Positions 49,427 to 60,700 of a stretch of DNA of 64,000 nt are shown here, piece after piece. Both the position numbers and the translations under genes were made by a program. The stretch lies in NCBI GenBank assembly GCA_020080175.1, contig JAGHQL010000142.1, positions 1 through 64,000 on the forward strand, read 5' to 3'. The notes under the pieces were generated by a model that saw nothing but the letters and a program-made list of their open reading frames with translations, was not told the origin of the DNA and searched no databases. The stretch is from Glutinoglossum americanum. Its lineage: Eukaryota > Ascomycota > Geoglossomycetes > Geoglossales > Geoglossaceae. Position 1 is the first letter of the stretch. Each line of letters opens with the position of its first letter.

Positions 49427-50755
49427 TCAGACACTAGGCTCGGCAACCAAACCGTTCACGACCAGGAAATTGCAGATGTCCTTTGAGCAAGTTTTCAACG
49501 GCCTTTCGATTGTCCAGGACAACTCCTCTTCTGCTCTTTGTGTCTTCGCCACGCAGGAGGATAAGTCCCCGGGTCTGCGGCCTATTGTCCGGTATGAGAT
49601 TTTTTTCCTTGATGCGCATTCCATTGCTTTGACGACGTCAAGGACAGAGTGGCCGTGCCCGCTCCCAAGATTGAAGGCCCGAAACGGCCCACGTATTCTC
49701 TCCTCCGCCGCTGCAACGAGAGCGGCAATATGGCCCCTCGCTAGGTCCGTAACGTGGATAAAATCCCGCACCGCAGTGCCGTCTTTGGTGTCGTAGTCCG
49801 CACCGTACACACTTAGGATGGGGAGGTCACCTGTGATGACACGAGCGACGGTAGGCATTAGATTGCTCGGGGTTCCGCGGGCTTTCTCGCCAAGCATGCC
49901 TGAAGAATCGCAGCCAATAGGATTAAAATACCTTAAGGCAATGACAGTCCAGGAGGGATCGGCTACACATAGGTCCGAGAGAATGGCCTCGCACATCCAC
50001 TTTGTGCGGCTGTAGGGGCTGGTGAGTCCTCTGCATCCGGACTGTGCGGTCTGTATTTCGCCGTCGTCGTCCGTGTAGACTTCGGGCTGGTGGACGCACA
50101 GCTCTTCGCGTAGAGGCGTCGAAGAGTTCGCGGCGGCGCCGTACACGGCCGCTGAGGAACTAAATACGAAAGACTTGATCCCATATTCACCCAAGATCGA
50201 GCAAAAGTCCACTAGACCGCCCACATTGTTGGCATAGTAATGTAGCGGCTGGTGGATGCTCTCCTCTACTGCCTTGGAGGCAGCAAAGTGTATGACACCA
50301 ATAATCTGTGACGTAGAGCTGCTCCCACACGAAGGTGATTTGGGCCGTAGGATGTAGGCATCAAGGATCGATTTCAAGGCGAAGCGATCTCGGTAATCAG
50401 CATTGTAGAATCTTAGCAATGGCATGCTCTTGCCGACCATCTCGTAGTACTTTGTCGCCAACACTTTGATGCGGTGAAAGACTATCGGGTAAGAGTTGCT
50501 GAGATTGTCGATAACAATGACATTGTATCCGCTCCTCAGCAACTCAAGGGTGGTGTGGGAACCGATATACCCCAGGCCACCGGTGACGAGGACGTAGCGG
50601 CTGTCGTCTTTGGGTAGAGCCTCAGAGAAATAATCGTAACCATCATCGAAGAGGGTAGAGAGCTCCGTGCCTGGTGTGCTCGGGGAGGGATAGGGAGAGT
50701 TAGAGCTAGAGAAGTCAAGGCTCCCGTCCTCCTCCATGTCGTACCTACAATCCAT
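49427..50755 (-). CDS. uge3: Uge3-like UDP-glucose/UDP-GlcNAc 4-epimerase, 442 aa
   Basis: An intronless frame. It is open up to 50965, but the first ATG is at 50755 (MDCRYDMEEDG), which I chose; the upstream part has no ATG. After an acidic serine-rich extension of about 50 residues comes the Rossmann motif VTGGLGYIGSHT, then FAASKAVEES, FSSSAAVYG, the catalytic Tyr/Lys pair in SPYSRTKWM, RYFNPIG, and VRDFIHVTDLARGH. These are the hallmarks of GalE-type short-chain epimerases. In A. fumigatus, Uge3 makes both UDP-galactose and UDP-GalNAc for galactosaminogalactan. The gene's place in the middle of the cluster supports that subtype over a housekeeping GalE. Cytosolic. It shares a short divergent promoter with the second sph3-like gene. 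Confidence 0.9.
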   Translation of the reverse strand: MDCRYDMEEDGSLDFSSSNSPYPSPSTPGTELSTLFDDGYDYFSEALPKDDSRYVLVTGGLGYIGSHTTLELLRSGYNVIVIDNLSNSYPIVFHRIKVLATKYYEMVGKSMPLLRFYNADYRDRFALKSILDAYILRPKSPSCGSSSTSQIIGVIHFAASKAVEESIHQPLHYYANNVGGLVDFCSILGEYGIKSFVFSSSAAVYGAAANSSTPLREELCVHQPEVYTDDDGEIQTAQSGCRGLTSPYSRTKWMCEAILSDLCVADPSWTVIALRYFNPIGCDSSGMLGEKARGTPSNLMPTVARVITGDLPILSVYGADYDTKDGTAVRDFIHVTDLARGHIAALVAAAEERIRGPFRAFNLGSGHGHSVLDVVKAMECASRKKISYRTIGRRPGDLSSCVAKTQRAEEELSWTIERPLKTCSKDICNFLVVNGLVAEPSV

Positions 50756-51174
50756 TCCAATTAAAGAGGGAGTTTGGTTGTAATGGATGTCGGCAAAACC
50801 GGGGGTCGGTAGTAGCACCAGTTTATATGATATTATGGGGACAGGGTAAGTTGACAGGAAGCCCCAAGGAGACGAGCCGGATGTGAATACCAGAGTATTG
50901 GTGGATTCGTGGAGGCTACGCTGGACGGTATATTCCCCGGTGTAGGTACATATATATATAACCACACGTGCCCTAATAACCGCTGGCTAAACATAACTGC
51001 TTGCCTCCCCGGTAGCATGAGCAAATACATCCGAGCGCCCACACACAATTTGTGAAGGCCGAGGAAAAAGATTCAGCGTCTTTCCAATTACCGCTGTACT
51101 CGCCTCCGTTACGCTTGCCATCACTATTTATCACTATTACGATAACTGTTGCACTTGCTAAACAAGGGAATAAA
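50756..51174. promoter_or_regulatory. Short divergent promoter of uge3 and second sph3 copy
   Basis: A (ta)n box, catatatatataacc, at 50949-50963 can act in both directions. It lies about 195 bp from the uge3 ATG and about 55-65 bp from the ATG at 51017, which probably was the original start of the second sph3 gene. Confidence 0.45.
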
Positions 51175-52160
51175 ATGGTCCCTAAATCAGCTGTCCTTAT
51201 TCCACTATACATCTACCCATCTCCTGGCGCCTGGGAACCACTGCATAAGGAGTAGGTCTTCCCCTTGCACCTCCCGTCTCTCAGCTATTTTGCTAAAGGA
51301 GAAAGGAAAACTGGGTGGCTTCGAATTTTTTTCTTATTTTCTCTTCTTTAACATAGCTGACCGATCGGTGAAGGATCACTACCCACCCTAGCCTGGACTT
51401 CACCATAGTGCTGAATCCACACAACGGGCCAGGATCCTCTGGACTTCCAGACGCTAACTACGCTTTCGAGATCTCTAGGCTGAACGCTTATGCTAACGTG
51501 CGCACGGTTGGCTATGTTCATATTGGCTACGGCAAGAGAGACGCTTCGGAGGTTCGCCGGGACGTGGCGACATATGCTGGGTGGTCAATGAACGTCGACA
51601 TGCAGGGAGTTGCCGTTCACGGAATCTTCCTCGACGAGACGCCGAACCGGTATTCGGCCAAGACCGCCGAGTATTTGGATGCCGTCCGCCAAGAGGTTAA
51701 AAATTCATCGGGCATTCTGGGAGATAGGATGGTGAGCCACCGTTGTATATTCGGAAGCACAACTTTAACGGGCGGTTGTCACCTTCCTTCCCAAAACGAA
51801 AGAAGAGTTGGTTTCTTTTCGTTTTTGCTTTGTCTGACTTCTGGGTAGGTAATCTATAATCCTGGTTCCATCCCCGACACGCGTTTCGCCAATCTGGGTC
51901 CCGACCTGACAGCTGTGTTCGAGGAAACCTACCAAACCTACCGGTCCAAGGCACTCCAGGACAGACTGTCGTCGGTACCATATGCACGGTCCAGATGTTG
52001 CTACATTGTACACTCTGTACCGTCTAATGAGGTGAGGCAATTAGTCACCCAACTGCGCCATCGTGCGGGGTACCTCTTTCTCACCGGCCTGAGCGAGAAC
52101 TACTACGCCAGTTTCGGGCCGACGTGGTCCGATTTTGTCGCTGCGATGAGCACGGAATAG
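51175..52160 (+). CDS. Second Sph3-like GH135 hydrolase; anchor exon frame-broken
   Basis: A paralogue of the gene at 46890 with the same intron positions and phases. Segments are up to 51251, 51374-51731 and 51849-52160. Joins are PLHKE|ITTHPSLDF (phase 2) and GDRM|VIYNPGSIPD (phase 0). The catalytic parts are whole: GIFLDETPN and AVFEETYQTY. The beginning is not. An ATG at 51017 (MSKYIRAP) and a hydrophobic anchor (VFPITAVLASVTLAITI) are still visible, but in two frames different from that of the enzyme. As it stands, translation could start at 51175 (MVPKSAVLIPLYIYP), giving a 248-residue enzyme without membrane anchor or signal. It is either a recent pseudogene, a sequencing problem in the first exon, or a soluble variant. 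From the start used here, the exon lengths sum to a whole frame. Confidence 0.75.
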
Positions 52161-52764
52161 ATGGAGGCCTCTATTTTCCTCTCCTTTCTCATGTAGCGGG
52201 TTCCGAATGCACCAGCCGAAAATCTTGTGTTAGGTTGCGTGATGGAGGGATGGATGTGGTGCGGGCGGTGCATAGGGAGAGTCACGGGGCACGGGTGGCC
52301 GATGCAAAGCGTGTGTGTGGTTCTTAATAGCAGCGATTGCGCCAAGGGAAGAGGGTTCGCCAAGCCAGTGTCTTGCAGTCGCAGGAAAATTCGAAATACA
52401 AAGGTTCTGATCCAATGATTTGACAAGCGTGAAGCCACAAGGTAAATCCCTTGTGTGGGGGAAAGCATCGCAATTTAGCGGCGGCTTAAGGTTCAGAGCC
52501 GGGCCGTGTGGAGTGACATCGCCAAGGAGATTTTAAAGCGCCAGTTTCAACGTTCCACTCGGCGCATCTAGAGCAGCGATTGTCTCACTTCCCCTCTACT
52601 CCGCAGACGACAGCATATGGTGGAAATATCTTTTTTTTTCGAATTTGCACCGGCGAAATTAACAAAAGAAACAAAGTACGAAAACAAACATGAAATTATT
52701 AGGTAACATCAGAGAAGAGCCGTCTAAGGTGGCGTGCGGTGGCGTCAATGTTGAGCCACTCCAA
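52161..52764. other. Spacer between convergent cluster genes
   Basis: 600 bp holding the 3' ends of the second sph3-like gene and the ega3-like gene; no gene recognised. Confidence 0.4.
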
Positions 52765-53841
52765 CTACGCGGGACAAGTCCTGTACCAATCATCCAGCAC
52801 GAGAGCTTTCATCAGCGTCGAGAAATCCACTGTATTAGCTGCGCCGCAAATGGAGTTTGCCGTCGCCAAGTCAATGTCTGGCGCCGAATCCGGATACTCA
52901 ATATGGAATACTGGCTTGTTGGCGTCGACAAATGGCCTGTACAGGTCGCACTCATCGTATTGGACGCACTGCTCATTGACCTCCCATTCTAGCAGGTCGA
53001 CCACGCGAGGGACAATGGCGCCGGCGTTCTTGAGCCCAATGGAGAGGCTGCGATTGTGCGCGTGGTTTGCAAGGAAGGTCAGATAATTGACTGCGTCGTC
53101 CTGGTTTAGGCTGAAGCCCGTGTCGTTGTCGTAGCCATCGACGTTGTCGGGGTCCACGCCGTCACAGCCCTTGTGCGCAGCCAGGTCCAGCCGTTCAACC
53201 ATAATGCGCCGCACATTCGCGGAATTGGTGTCTAGCCACCGCTCGTTGTTCCATCCTTCAACGACATTCCTATAGTCGCTGCGGGAGAAGTCTGTGGAAT
53301 CCGGGCGGAAGCTCTCATATGTGCCCGCTGAGAAGTAGCAGATGACCTTGCGGTTTTTGCCATGGAGATCAGAAATCGTAGAGGCATTGTTGGTGAAGAG
53401 GTCGATATCGTAGACTTGGACGTCTGGGGTTGTGTCGTTAAGGGGGTGTAGCAGCACGATTTGCCATGTGGTGCCTCTCTCAGGCTTCCAGATGCTCGTG
53501 TTTTTGCCAGGGCCTTCCCAGCCGCTGGAGATACCGGTGTCATTTGATGAGGAAAACCCGCTATGGTCACGTCTTCCAACAGTGAGACCCACGCCTAAAC
53601 CCACCGCTATGCCAACGAGGACAACGGTAACCGCCACGCAAACGATTTTCTGTGTTACCGACCACCGGCGCCACCAGGACATACCAATATTAGCCCTCCC
53701 GTATCCTTGTTTGTTGTATTCTTTCATCGGCGATCCACGGGGGTTGGGTATCTCGGGGAAGGAAGGCGTTAGCGAAGATAGAATCGATTTTGGCATGGGG
53801 AGATTGTGATTGCTTGGTTGTGCAGAGGAAGGGGTGGCCAT
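52765..53841 (-). CDS. ega3: Ega3-like GH114 endo-alpha-1,4-galactosaminidase, 358 aa
   Basis: An intronless frame. It is open to 53919, but the first in-frame ATG is at 53841 (MATPSSAQPS). The layout is a cytosolic proline/serine-rich tail, then one hydrophobic anchor near residues 65-88 (IVCVAVTVVLVGIAVGLGVG), then a linker and the GH114 domain, so it is type II membrane-bound. Family motifs are TWQIVLLHPL, VQVYDIDLF, KVICYFSAGTYE, WLDTNSANVRRIMVERLDLA, GCDGVDPDNVDGY, GLKNAGAIV and WEVNEQCVQYDEC. They include the Asp of GVDPDN and the Glu of the VNEQC region, expected to be catalytic. In A. fumigatus, Ega3 cuts galactosamine stretches of deacetylated GAG. The gene is divergent to the giant glycosyltransferase gene. 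Looks intact. Confidence 0.88.
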   Translation of the reverse strand: MATPSSAQPSNHNLPMPKSILSSLTPSFPEIPNPRGSPMKEYNKQGYGRANIGMSWWRRWSVTQKIVCVAVTVVLVGIAVGLGVGLTVGRRDHSGFSSSNDTGISSGWEGPGKNTSIWKPERGTTWQIVLLHPLNDTTPDVQVYDIDLFTNNASTISDLHGKNRKVICYFSAGTYESFRPDSTDFSRSDYRNVVEGWNNERWLDTNSANVRRIMVERLDLAAHKGCDGVDPDNVDGYDNDTGFSLNQDDAVNYLTFLANHAHNRSLSIGLKNAGAIVPRVVDLLEWEVNEQCVQYDECDLYRPFVDANKPVFHIEYPDSAPDIDLATANSICGAANTVDFSTLMKALVLDDWYRTCPA

Positions 53842-54740
53842 GCGAAGAACGACTGGAGGGCGCTCGACAATAGATTTATTCGGGGGCCTTTTGTTGACGA
53901 CAGCCGGTCCCTCATTCACTCGCTTCGGTGGCGCGGAGTTCGGAAATTTATGTGTACTAGCGTAAAAGCGTTGTTAGATTGGAATAGCGTATTCGCTGGT
54001 TTAGGATGTCCTTGGCAGGTCTTTGGATGCATGATGTATGCAAATTCAAGGCGGGAAAGCTGCCAAGGATATCTTAAACCAGAGAACACGCTACATCAAG
54101 CAAACACTATTTTCAACGCTGATGTAGTAGCAGTTCCGCGGAGCAGTTCCGCCGAGGCACGGAAAAGGAATACTGTATTGTGGCGCCCTTGGGCCAACTC
54201 CTGGGCGAGAATATCGCTCATAGTGTCTTAGATATTGACTAAATATTACTCACTACTACGGGCATGCCTAGGAAAGCGGGAAAGAATAAGGAGAAGTCTG
54301 ACAAAATCAGGAATGATTGGCTGAATCCTCTTGGATTCAGTGCCATGAGAATGTGGGAAATTTTGTGCAGGCTGGTGGCTATTGTGAACAGGAATTTCCG
54401 GGCACCGTGATTTCCAGCCAACAAATTTATGCCTGATGTAATGAATGCTGGAGAGCTTGCACTCTCATCCATCTTGTTTTCAAAGAAACAGGAGCATGCG
54501 AGGTCGTCGTCTGGCTTGCCTTGTTCGCCCCGTCCGCTCGTTTTCCCCTACTCTCTTAACCCGTTGGTGGGATTTTGGAGAGCCGGCCAAAAGGCCAATT
54601 AATAGACCAACTAGTTAGTTGGTTGCAAGTCCACTCGTTTTTGGACTAGTAGCTGGTCAACCTCGGTCGGCGATCCCTCGTTTTTGCTTCGAGCTCTATG
54701 CAATTTAGTCACTCTTTTGTCATAATTCCCTTGAGAAATA
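53842..54740. promoter_or_regulatory. Divergent intergenic region (ega3 and giant glycosyltransferase)
   Basis: 900 bp between two genes reading outward. Short frames here lack motifs. A short paired repeat around a gap (aaaaggccaattaatagaccaactagttagttgg, about 54588-54622) includes a small palindrome, ccaactagttagttgg. Confidence 0.4.
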
Positions 54741-57700
54741 ATGGCAGAGTATATAGGTTTGAAGGCGGTGGGGTTGCATGGGATGGTGAAGCATTGGTGG
54801 CAATGGGTACGTTTGCTCAGCTATGAACCGTCTGCAGAATAGAAGCCAAGCTGACTCTCGACGGTAAGGTACTTGCGGGCTTGCTGCTGGCCTCCGCCGC
54901 CTTGGGTTTGACATTCCTGTTGTATGTGTTGTATAGGGAAGCTAAGAAGCGTTGGGATGTATGTCTATATGCCTGTAGGCCGGGTGACTCTGGGAAACAC
55001 GCAAAGCTAACGGTGGGATTGATTCATCGCTGTAGGGGAGAGGACAAGCTTTAGTAGTGTCCGCTGCCGTCGCACGTTACTTCCATAGTCTCGAGAGCAC
55101 GGCCATACGGTTTATTCCCCAAAAATGCGACGCAAAAAAGCCCAAGTCATTCGGTGTATTCCTCGGCGAGTTCGCTAACCCACCGACAACACACCAGATA
55201 TGTCTTTTATCGCAGTGGGACGTCGTCGTTCTAGATCCTCTCCAAGTAGGAGTACTCGATGCCATTTCTTCCCCTCAATGTACCTCCGCATATATCCTAG
55301 GCCGACTCGACGTAGAGGCAGTCGTGCAGCCTGACCACCACTCTGGCGACGCTGCGATTATACGATCCCTAGGTGTTGTTGCCCATATTCTCATGACGTC
55401 TTTCAAGCGCCCACAGGATGAGCAGTCCCGTTTCACCGGCGTGCTTCTCGCGGGCTGGCAGACCCACTTCCCACCAGTAGTCTGTGGCGAACTTGTCAAA
55501 TCCATGAGCAGCCTCGGCCTCGACGTCTATCTCGAGATCTCTCCGCCCACCTTTCTCACGGGTAGCTACTACCGCGGCATTAACATGGACCACCTCAGAG
55601 GAATGGTCTGTCGTAATGGCACCATCCTGCCCGGCGGCGAGAAGCGCGACTTCTTCCAGATGGCGGATATGCAGACTGCTATGAGGGCCGCAGTGGCACA
55701 GTCTTGTCTAAGGAGCTTTGTGGTCATGATGTGGGAGACGGTTGACGATGATGTGGAGCTGTCGCATGCAGTGGCTAAGCGGAGTTTTGCGTGGTGCCAT
55801 TTCTATAGCGCGATTAGTTGGATTGGGTCGAGGGCGGCGCTGACTGATGCGAAGGTTGCAACAACGGAGATTATGGCGGAGGAACCCTTGGGAGCGTTTG
55901 CTTGGTTGAAGAACGATGAGGTTATGAAGGCGCATGAGATATGGCGGTCGAACGAAAAGGTAAGCGAGGCCGACAGCTAAAGTCTTGAACTACCCGCTAA
56001 ACTAATAACCACGATAGATTTGCCAAGGGCCATGTGGCGACCGCTCAATATTCGATTCTCTGGAGTTATTCATACCAAATCTGACATCCAAGTTGTCTGT
56101 GGTGCCGCTCAGTAATGAAGAGAGGACCGAGAGCCCGGTCGCGAGGTTCGAAGACTTTGACTGGACGTCGCTAGTCCCCCACGTGAACACGAATCCACTC
56201 TCATTTTCTCGCCGCGGCGCCGACTACACCGGACTCGGATGCTTCCCATTAGGCTTCGATTGTTCGCCGAACGACTTTACCGACCTGGTTCAATCTCAGC
56301 GCCGTCTCAGGGAACTCGGTCTGCTGGACCCTGTCGCACCGGATGAGCTTCGTCGGATCGGCGAGCAACTGCATGCCCTGCACAACAATACTCGCAGCTC
56401 TTTGGCGGATTCCCCAGACGACCTCCAGGTCATCGAAGAGTTAGCAGAATTGCTTTGTCAGGTCACCGGCAACGACGAAGACAACAACCGCCTAAGAGTT
56501 TATGTGGGATTAGACTCAGGATTTCGCAATGCTTCTGACGTCCAATTCTGGGGTCTTTACGACTTCGACAGTCAACTGGGCACTGTGGATATATACATTT
56601 CAAAAAAGGTGCGAGACCTTCCTGGCACAATCCTACACTCTTTCATGTCAAGCAGGAACTGTACTCGGTCCCAATGCTTTATGGCTGAGATTGCTCTGGC
56701 CAAGCAGACGGGATGTTTGACAGAGACATTCGAGTTGGCTCCGCGGCTCCTGCAGGATATCGAGATGCTGTCTCCAGAAGAGATTCTTGTGTTTCTACAG
56801 CACCTGTCGCTCTCGAAATGCGAGGAGAGCTCTAATATTCTCGCTATGCTGCGATCCTGCTGCGAGTACCAGCTCATGGAGGTTCCATCACTCGCACAGC
56901 TCAAGGCCTTGAGCACGACTGCGTACATCCGGGGTGAGATTTCGGCAGAAGATCTGGTGGCATCTCGCCTTGAATGGTATCGTGAGCGAGGTTGCCAGCA
57001 TCCTGACCCTGATGCTGCCATCTCGCTCTTCCTGGAAATAGAAGTTAGCATCATGGACGCTCTCAAACGTCGGCAAAGCCAGCAGCTTGAACAGCTTACA
57101 ACTGTTCTCCGGAGCGTTCTGAGGAAAAACAAGATTGACTCTAGTTTGGACCTCTTTGCCTTGTCGGTATTCTGTGCCATCCGCAAACTAGCATTCGAAG
57201 AAGTCTACATGGAAGTAACGGACCGCAACCCTCTTTTCGGCGATCAATGTGACCAGGCAGCCGCATTTGCAGAATTGTTTGCCCTGGGCTCACGCTGCGA
57301 GTCATATTTTGGCGTAACTCCCAGCGTGTTTGGGAAGATGCTCTCTGACAAATATCGTTTGTATTATAATGCGCATCAACCTCCGCCGTCGGCCGATGAT
57401 TCCACCGTGCTTGCTACAGCCTATGCAGCCGCTCAGATCGACGTAGATCCGGATGCTGATCCAGCAGAGTTACCATGGTACTCTCGGTTCACTTTCCTGA
57501 GCGTCTTTGCTATCCCGGCGCTTGTCGATATCCTGCTGCTTACGACTACTGGACGAGGTCTCTACCTGAGTGCTTATATGAGCCAGATTGAGCAACAAAT
57601 GGCTACACTTGCCCTAATGATATCCTTGATTCTATCCGGCGCCATTGGCTCATGGATAAGCTATGGAGGCAGCTACTACCTTGTCTCCATGGCATTTTCT

Positions 57701-60700
57701 GCGATGAATATGTTTGCTCTTACTCGTTTTATTGCCGGAATGGCGTTCTGTCTTGCAAGTGGCCTACTGGCTTTCGTGCTCATTGGGATTACCAAGGGAT
57801 TTCTTGCTGGCCTTATATTCTTCCTCTATCTCCTTGGTCTTACATCGTACCTTTCTGTGCTGGTGGTCCTCGCCACTTACCAATTCCCAGGATTCTCGTT
57901 TCAATCGGTAAGCACGATCTTCCAGTTTCCCAACTTAAAAGGAGCCCTGATATCCAATAAAGAGATCCGGTCGCTGACAAAGTACCTTTACAGGGGAGAA
58001 CAGTTATCGTAGTTTGCATACCGGTTCTTTTTGTCTCGCCCATTGTCACGCTGTGGATTCGCCACGACGTTGCAGTCTACCTCAGCGTACTGTACGGTTT
58101 TGTGACTTCGCTCCTCCTTGGCTCTAGAAGGATCATCTCTCAATGGAGTACCTGGCATCTCAAGGTACCTACTGTCACGGATAATGACATCCTCAATTGG
58201 TACATTACGACAAAAGCATCGGGTGACTCTGGTGCCTTGGCTGGCATGACGGATCCCGCGGCAATGCGGCTAGCACAGAAGACTCTCTTAGCCGACGTCC
58301 TCAAGGAGCGAAGCCGTCTACCCTGGACTAAATCTATGGCTGACGGACTTGTTTTGCAGCTGGCAAAGGGATACACAGCCACGATGTTTCTGTTTGATTG
58401 GTACTGCAAATATTCTAACACTAAAATGCCGTTGCCATATAGCTCGACATGGAATATCCAGTCTAGAGTGGCTCTTGATACCCTAAGACGTGCGCAAAAG
58501 GGTATTAAGCTCCATAACGGGTTTGTCCACTGGCGTCGCGCTAGCGGTGAGGTAGGCTGTGGTGTCCTCTACTTTGTCGTTGCTCTTCTTGATAAGTGGG
58601 TCGAACTGATCTCTGGCGGTAAACTTGTCGGTCTCTCAGCCGCGACGAATGAGACATTCCGTATGGCGGTGGGTTTTGGATTGGCCTATTATCTCGTTGG
58701 TGCAGTCATTCTTGATGTTAGAGCGCAAACCCTACATGAGCAGGCAAATCAGATCACACACCAGCCTATTACTTCTGTGAAATTTCTTCAGCAGGCTGCC
58801 ATCAACGATGCCAGGGCGAAACGGAAGCTCTATTGGAGCTGTCTAATTAAATTCTTTTTTATACATGTATGGGGCCTTTCGGTGACGGCGGCATTTATCT
58901 GGTCATTTGACAGCTCCAGAGATGCCATGGTAATGTTCCTTTCCTACGTCGGCGCTTACACTGGTCTTCTCTGGTATCAGTACAGCAGGATATTTACCGG
59001 GCCGCGTGCATTGAAAGATCTCGTCATAGCCGTGATCATTGGATTGCCAGTGGGCCTTGTCATGCATCATTTTCAACCGCTATCTGCGTTCAATAGCGTT
59101 ATTGCCCTGGCAATTGCGACATGGACGGCCGCCATACTCTCACTATGGACTGCTGACATCGGGATACCGAGGTTCAGTGACGATGCTAACGCTAAAACAC
59201 CACCGGTATTCCACTCCAATGGCGCTCTTGGACTTTATCCCGAGTTGTCGCAGAGGGCTCTGTCGGAACTTTTCGGTGCTTTCTACGCTCTCCCCGCTGA
59301 GTTACGCTATAGGCTTGACCCCCGGAAATACCCAGGCGTCGAGGTAATGACAATCTTAATGTGTCAAAGTAATGCATGTTACTCTGGGTTGGTGCTAGAT
59401 GCTTTTCCAGAGGCCGAGCAGTTGGTGGATAGAACAGCTGAGCTCTGGAAAAATGGCAAGATTGTAATCGACCTTGTACCCGCGCGACATCCCAGCCAGC
59501 CTGAACAGGCTATCAGAGCCGTCAGCCGGACTATGGATGATCAACTGCATGTCCTCGTTGGGGTCGACCTGGATTTTGTTGGGGGCCGATGGGCCATCGA
59601 TATTCATCGGAACTGCAAAGTGTGAGCAACTTATTTTCTAAACCTGGAAATCTCCAATGCTGTTCGACTGCTAAACATGCCTCTTCAGTATCGCAGAAGC
59701 TCTTATCTATGCCGCTGCTGAGTCCAAGCTTGGTCTCTCGCGTAGCCATTCCATACTGGCAGAGTTACTAGTCACGAGCTACGATAATGAGGAGGAACTC
59801 TCTATCCCGGATGGTATCAAGCGTCAGCTCGAACGTTCCTCGTTCGAACGTACGACAGCTATCAAATGCCACGACAAGGAACTGCTTCGGCATCTCTGCT
59901 TCGGCAGAGAGTGTGACAGAGATTGGGATAATCTCCCTAGGACCGTTAGGTCCCTTCTCCTCAAGCGTTGTTACGGAGAGCCCTGTTACATCTCTGACAG
60001 CCAGTTACGCTGTATTAGCTCAACTTTCTGCAGGGGCAAATCCCTTGACCTTGAGACATATGTGGCGCGTTGCAATCTGAGCGCAGTCCTGACCATTCTC
60101 GTGGGTTCTTTTGCTACGGCGCTGGACACAGACCGCCCTCGCCGAGGCCACCAACCACAGCCTCCCGACTCAAGCTACCAAAAATGCATGAGCATTTCTG
60201 GTGCAGCTGGTATTCGAAAAAATCAGCTCATTGATTACGTCAAGCTCCCAATCCATTGGGTTTACCATGTACTCGGAACTTGCATAAAGTTTTTCGCCAT
60301 CTCCCTCATCGCCGACCCGGAATTCCAAAGGGAATTGGATCACGTTATGTCGGGGAAAATTTCGATAATCCGCTGGCCAGCGACTCTATTTCTTAACGCA
60401 GTTTGGATATACTGCAGCACACTGCAGCGCATCATGCTCCCCTTCTTTTTGGTACATCTTGCCATTCATACAGTTTACCCCATAGCGAATAGACGCTAAC
60501 TCGTTCTGCTTACAGTTTCACGGGCGTGAGAGTGTCTCGAGACTTTTTAGTGATATGAAAGGCGTGAAGACGGTCATAGGGAAGCATAAGGTTGTGGTTG
60601 AGAGCCTTGACGGGCCTTCCACCGCCTTTGTTAGAACCCAGTCTGATGGTGGCTCCAAACTTTATCAATACTCCGGACGACACGATCGAGAACCCGAAGG

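Noticed and set aside
50756-50965. N-terminal extension of the epimerase frame
   Set aside because: There is no ATG in this part; the first ATG is at 50755 and the extension runs over the promoter-like (ta)n region.
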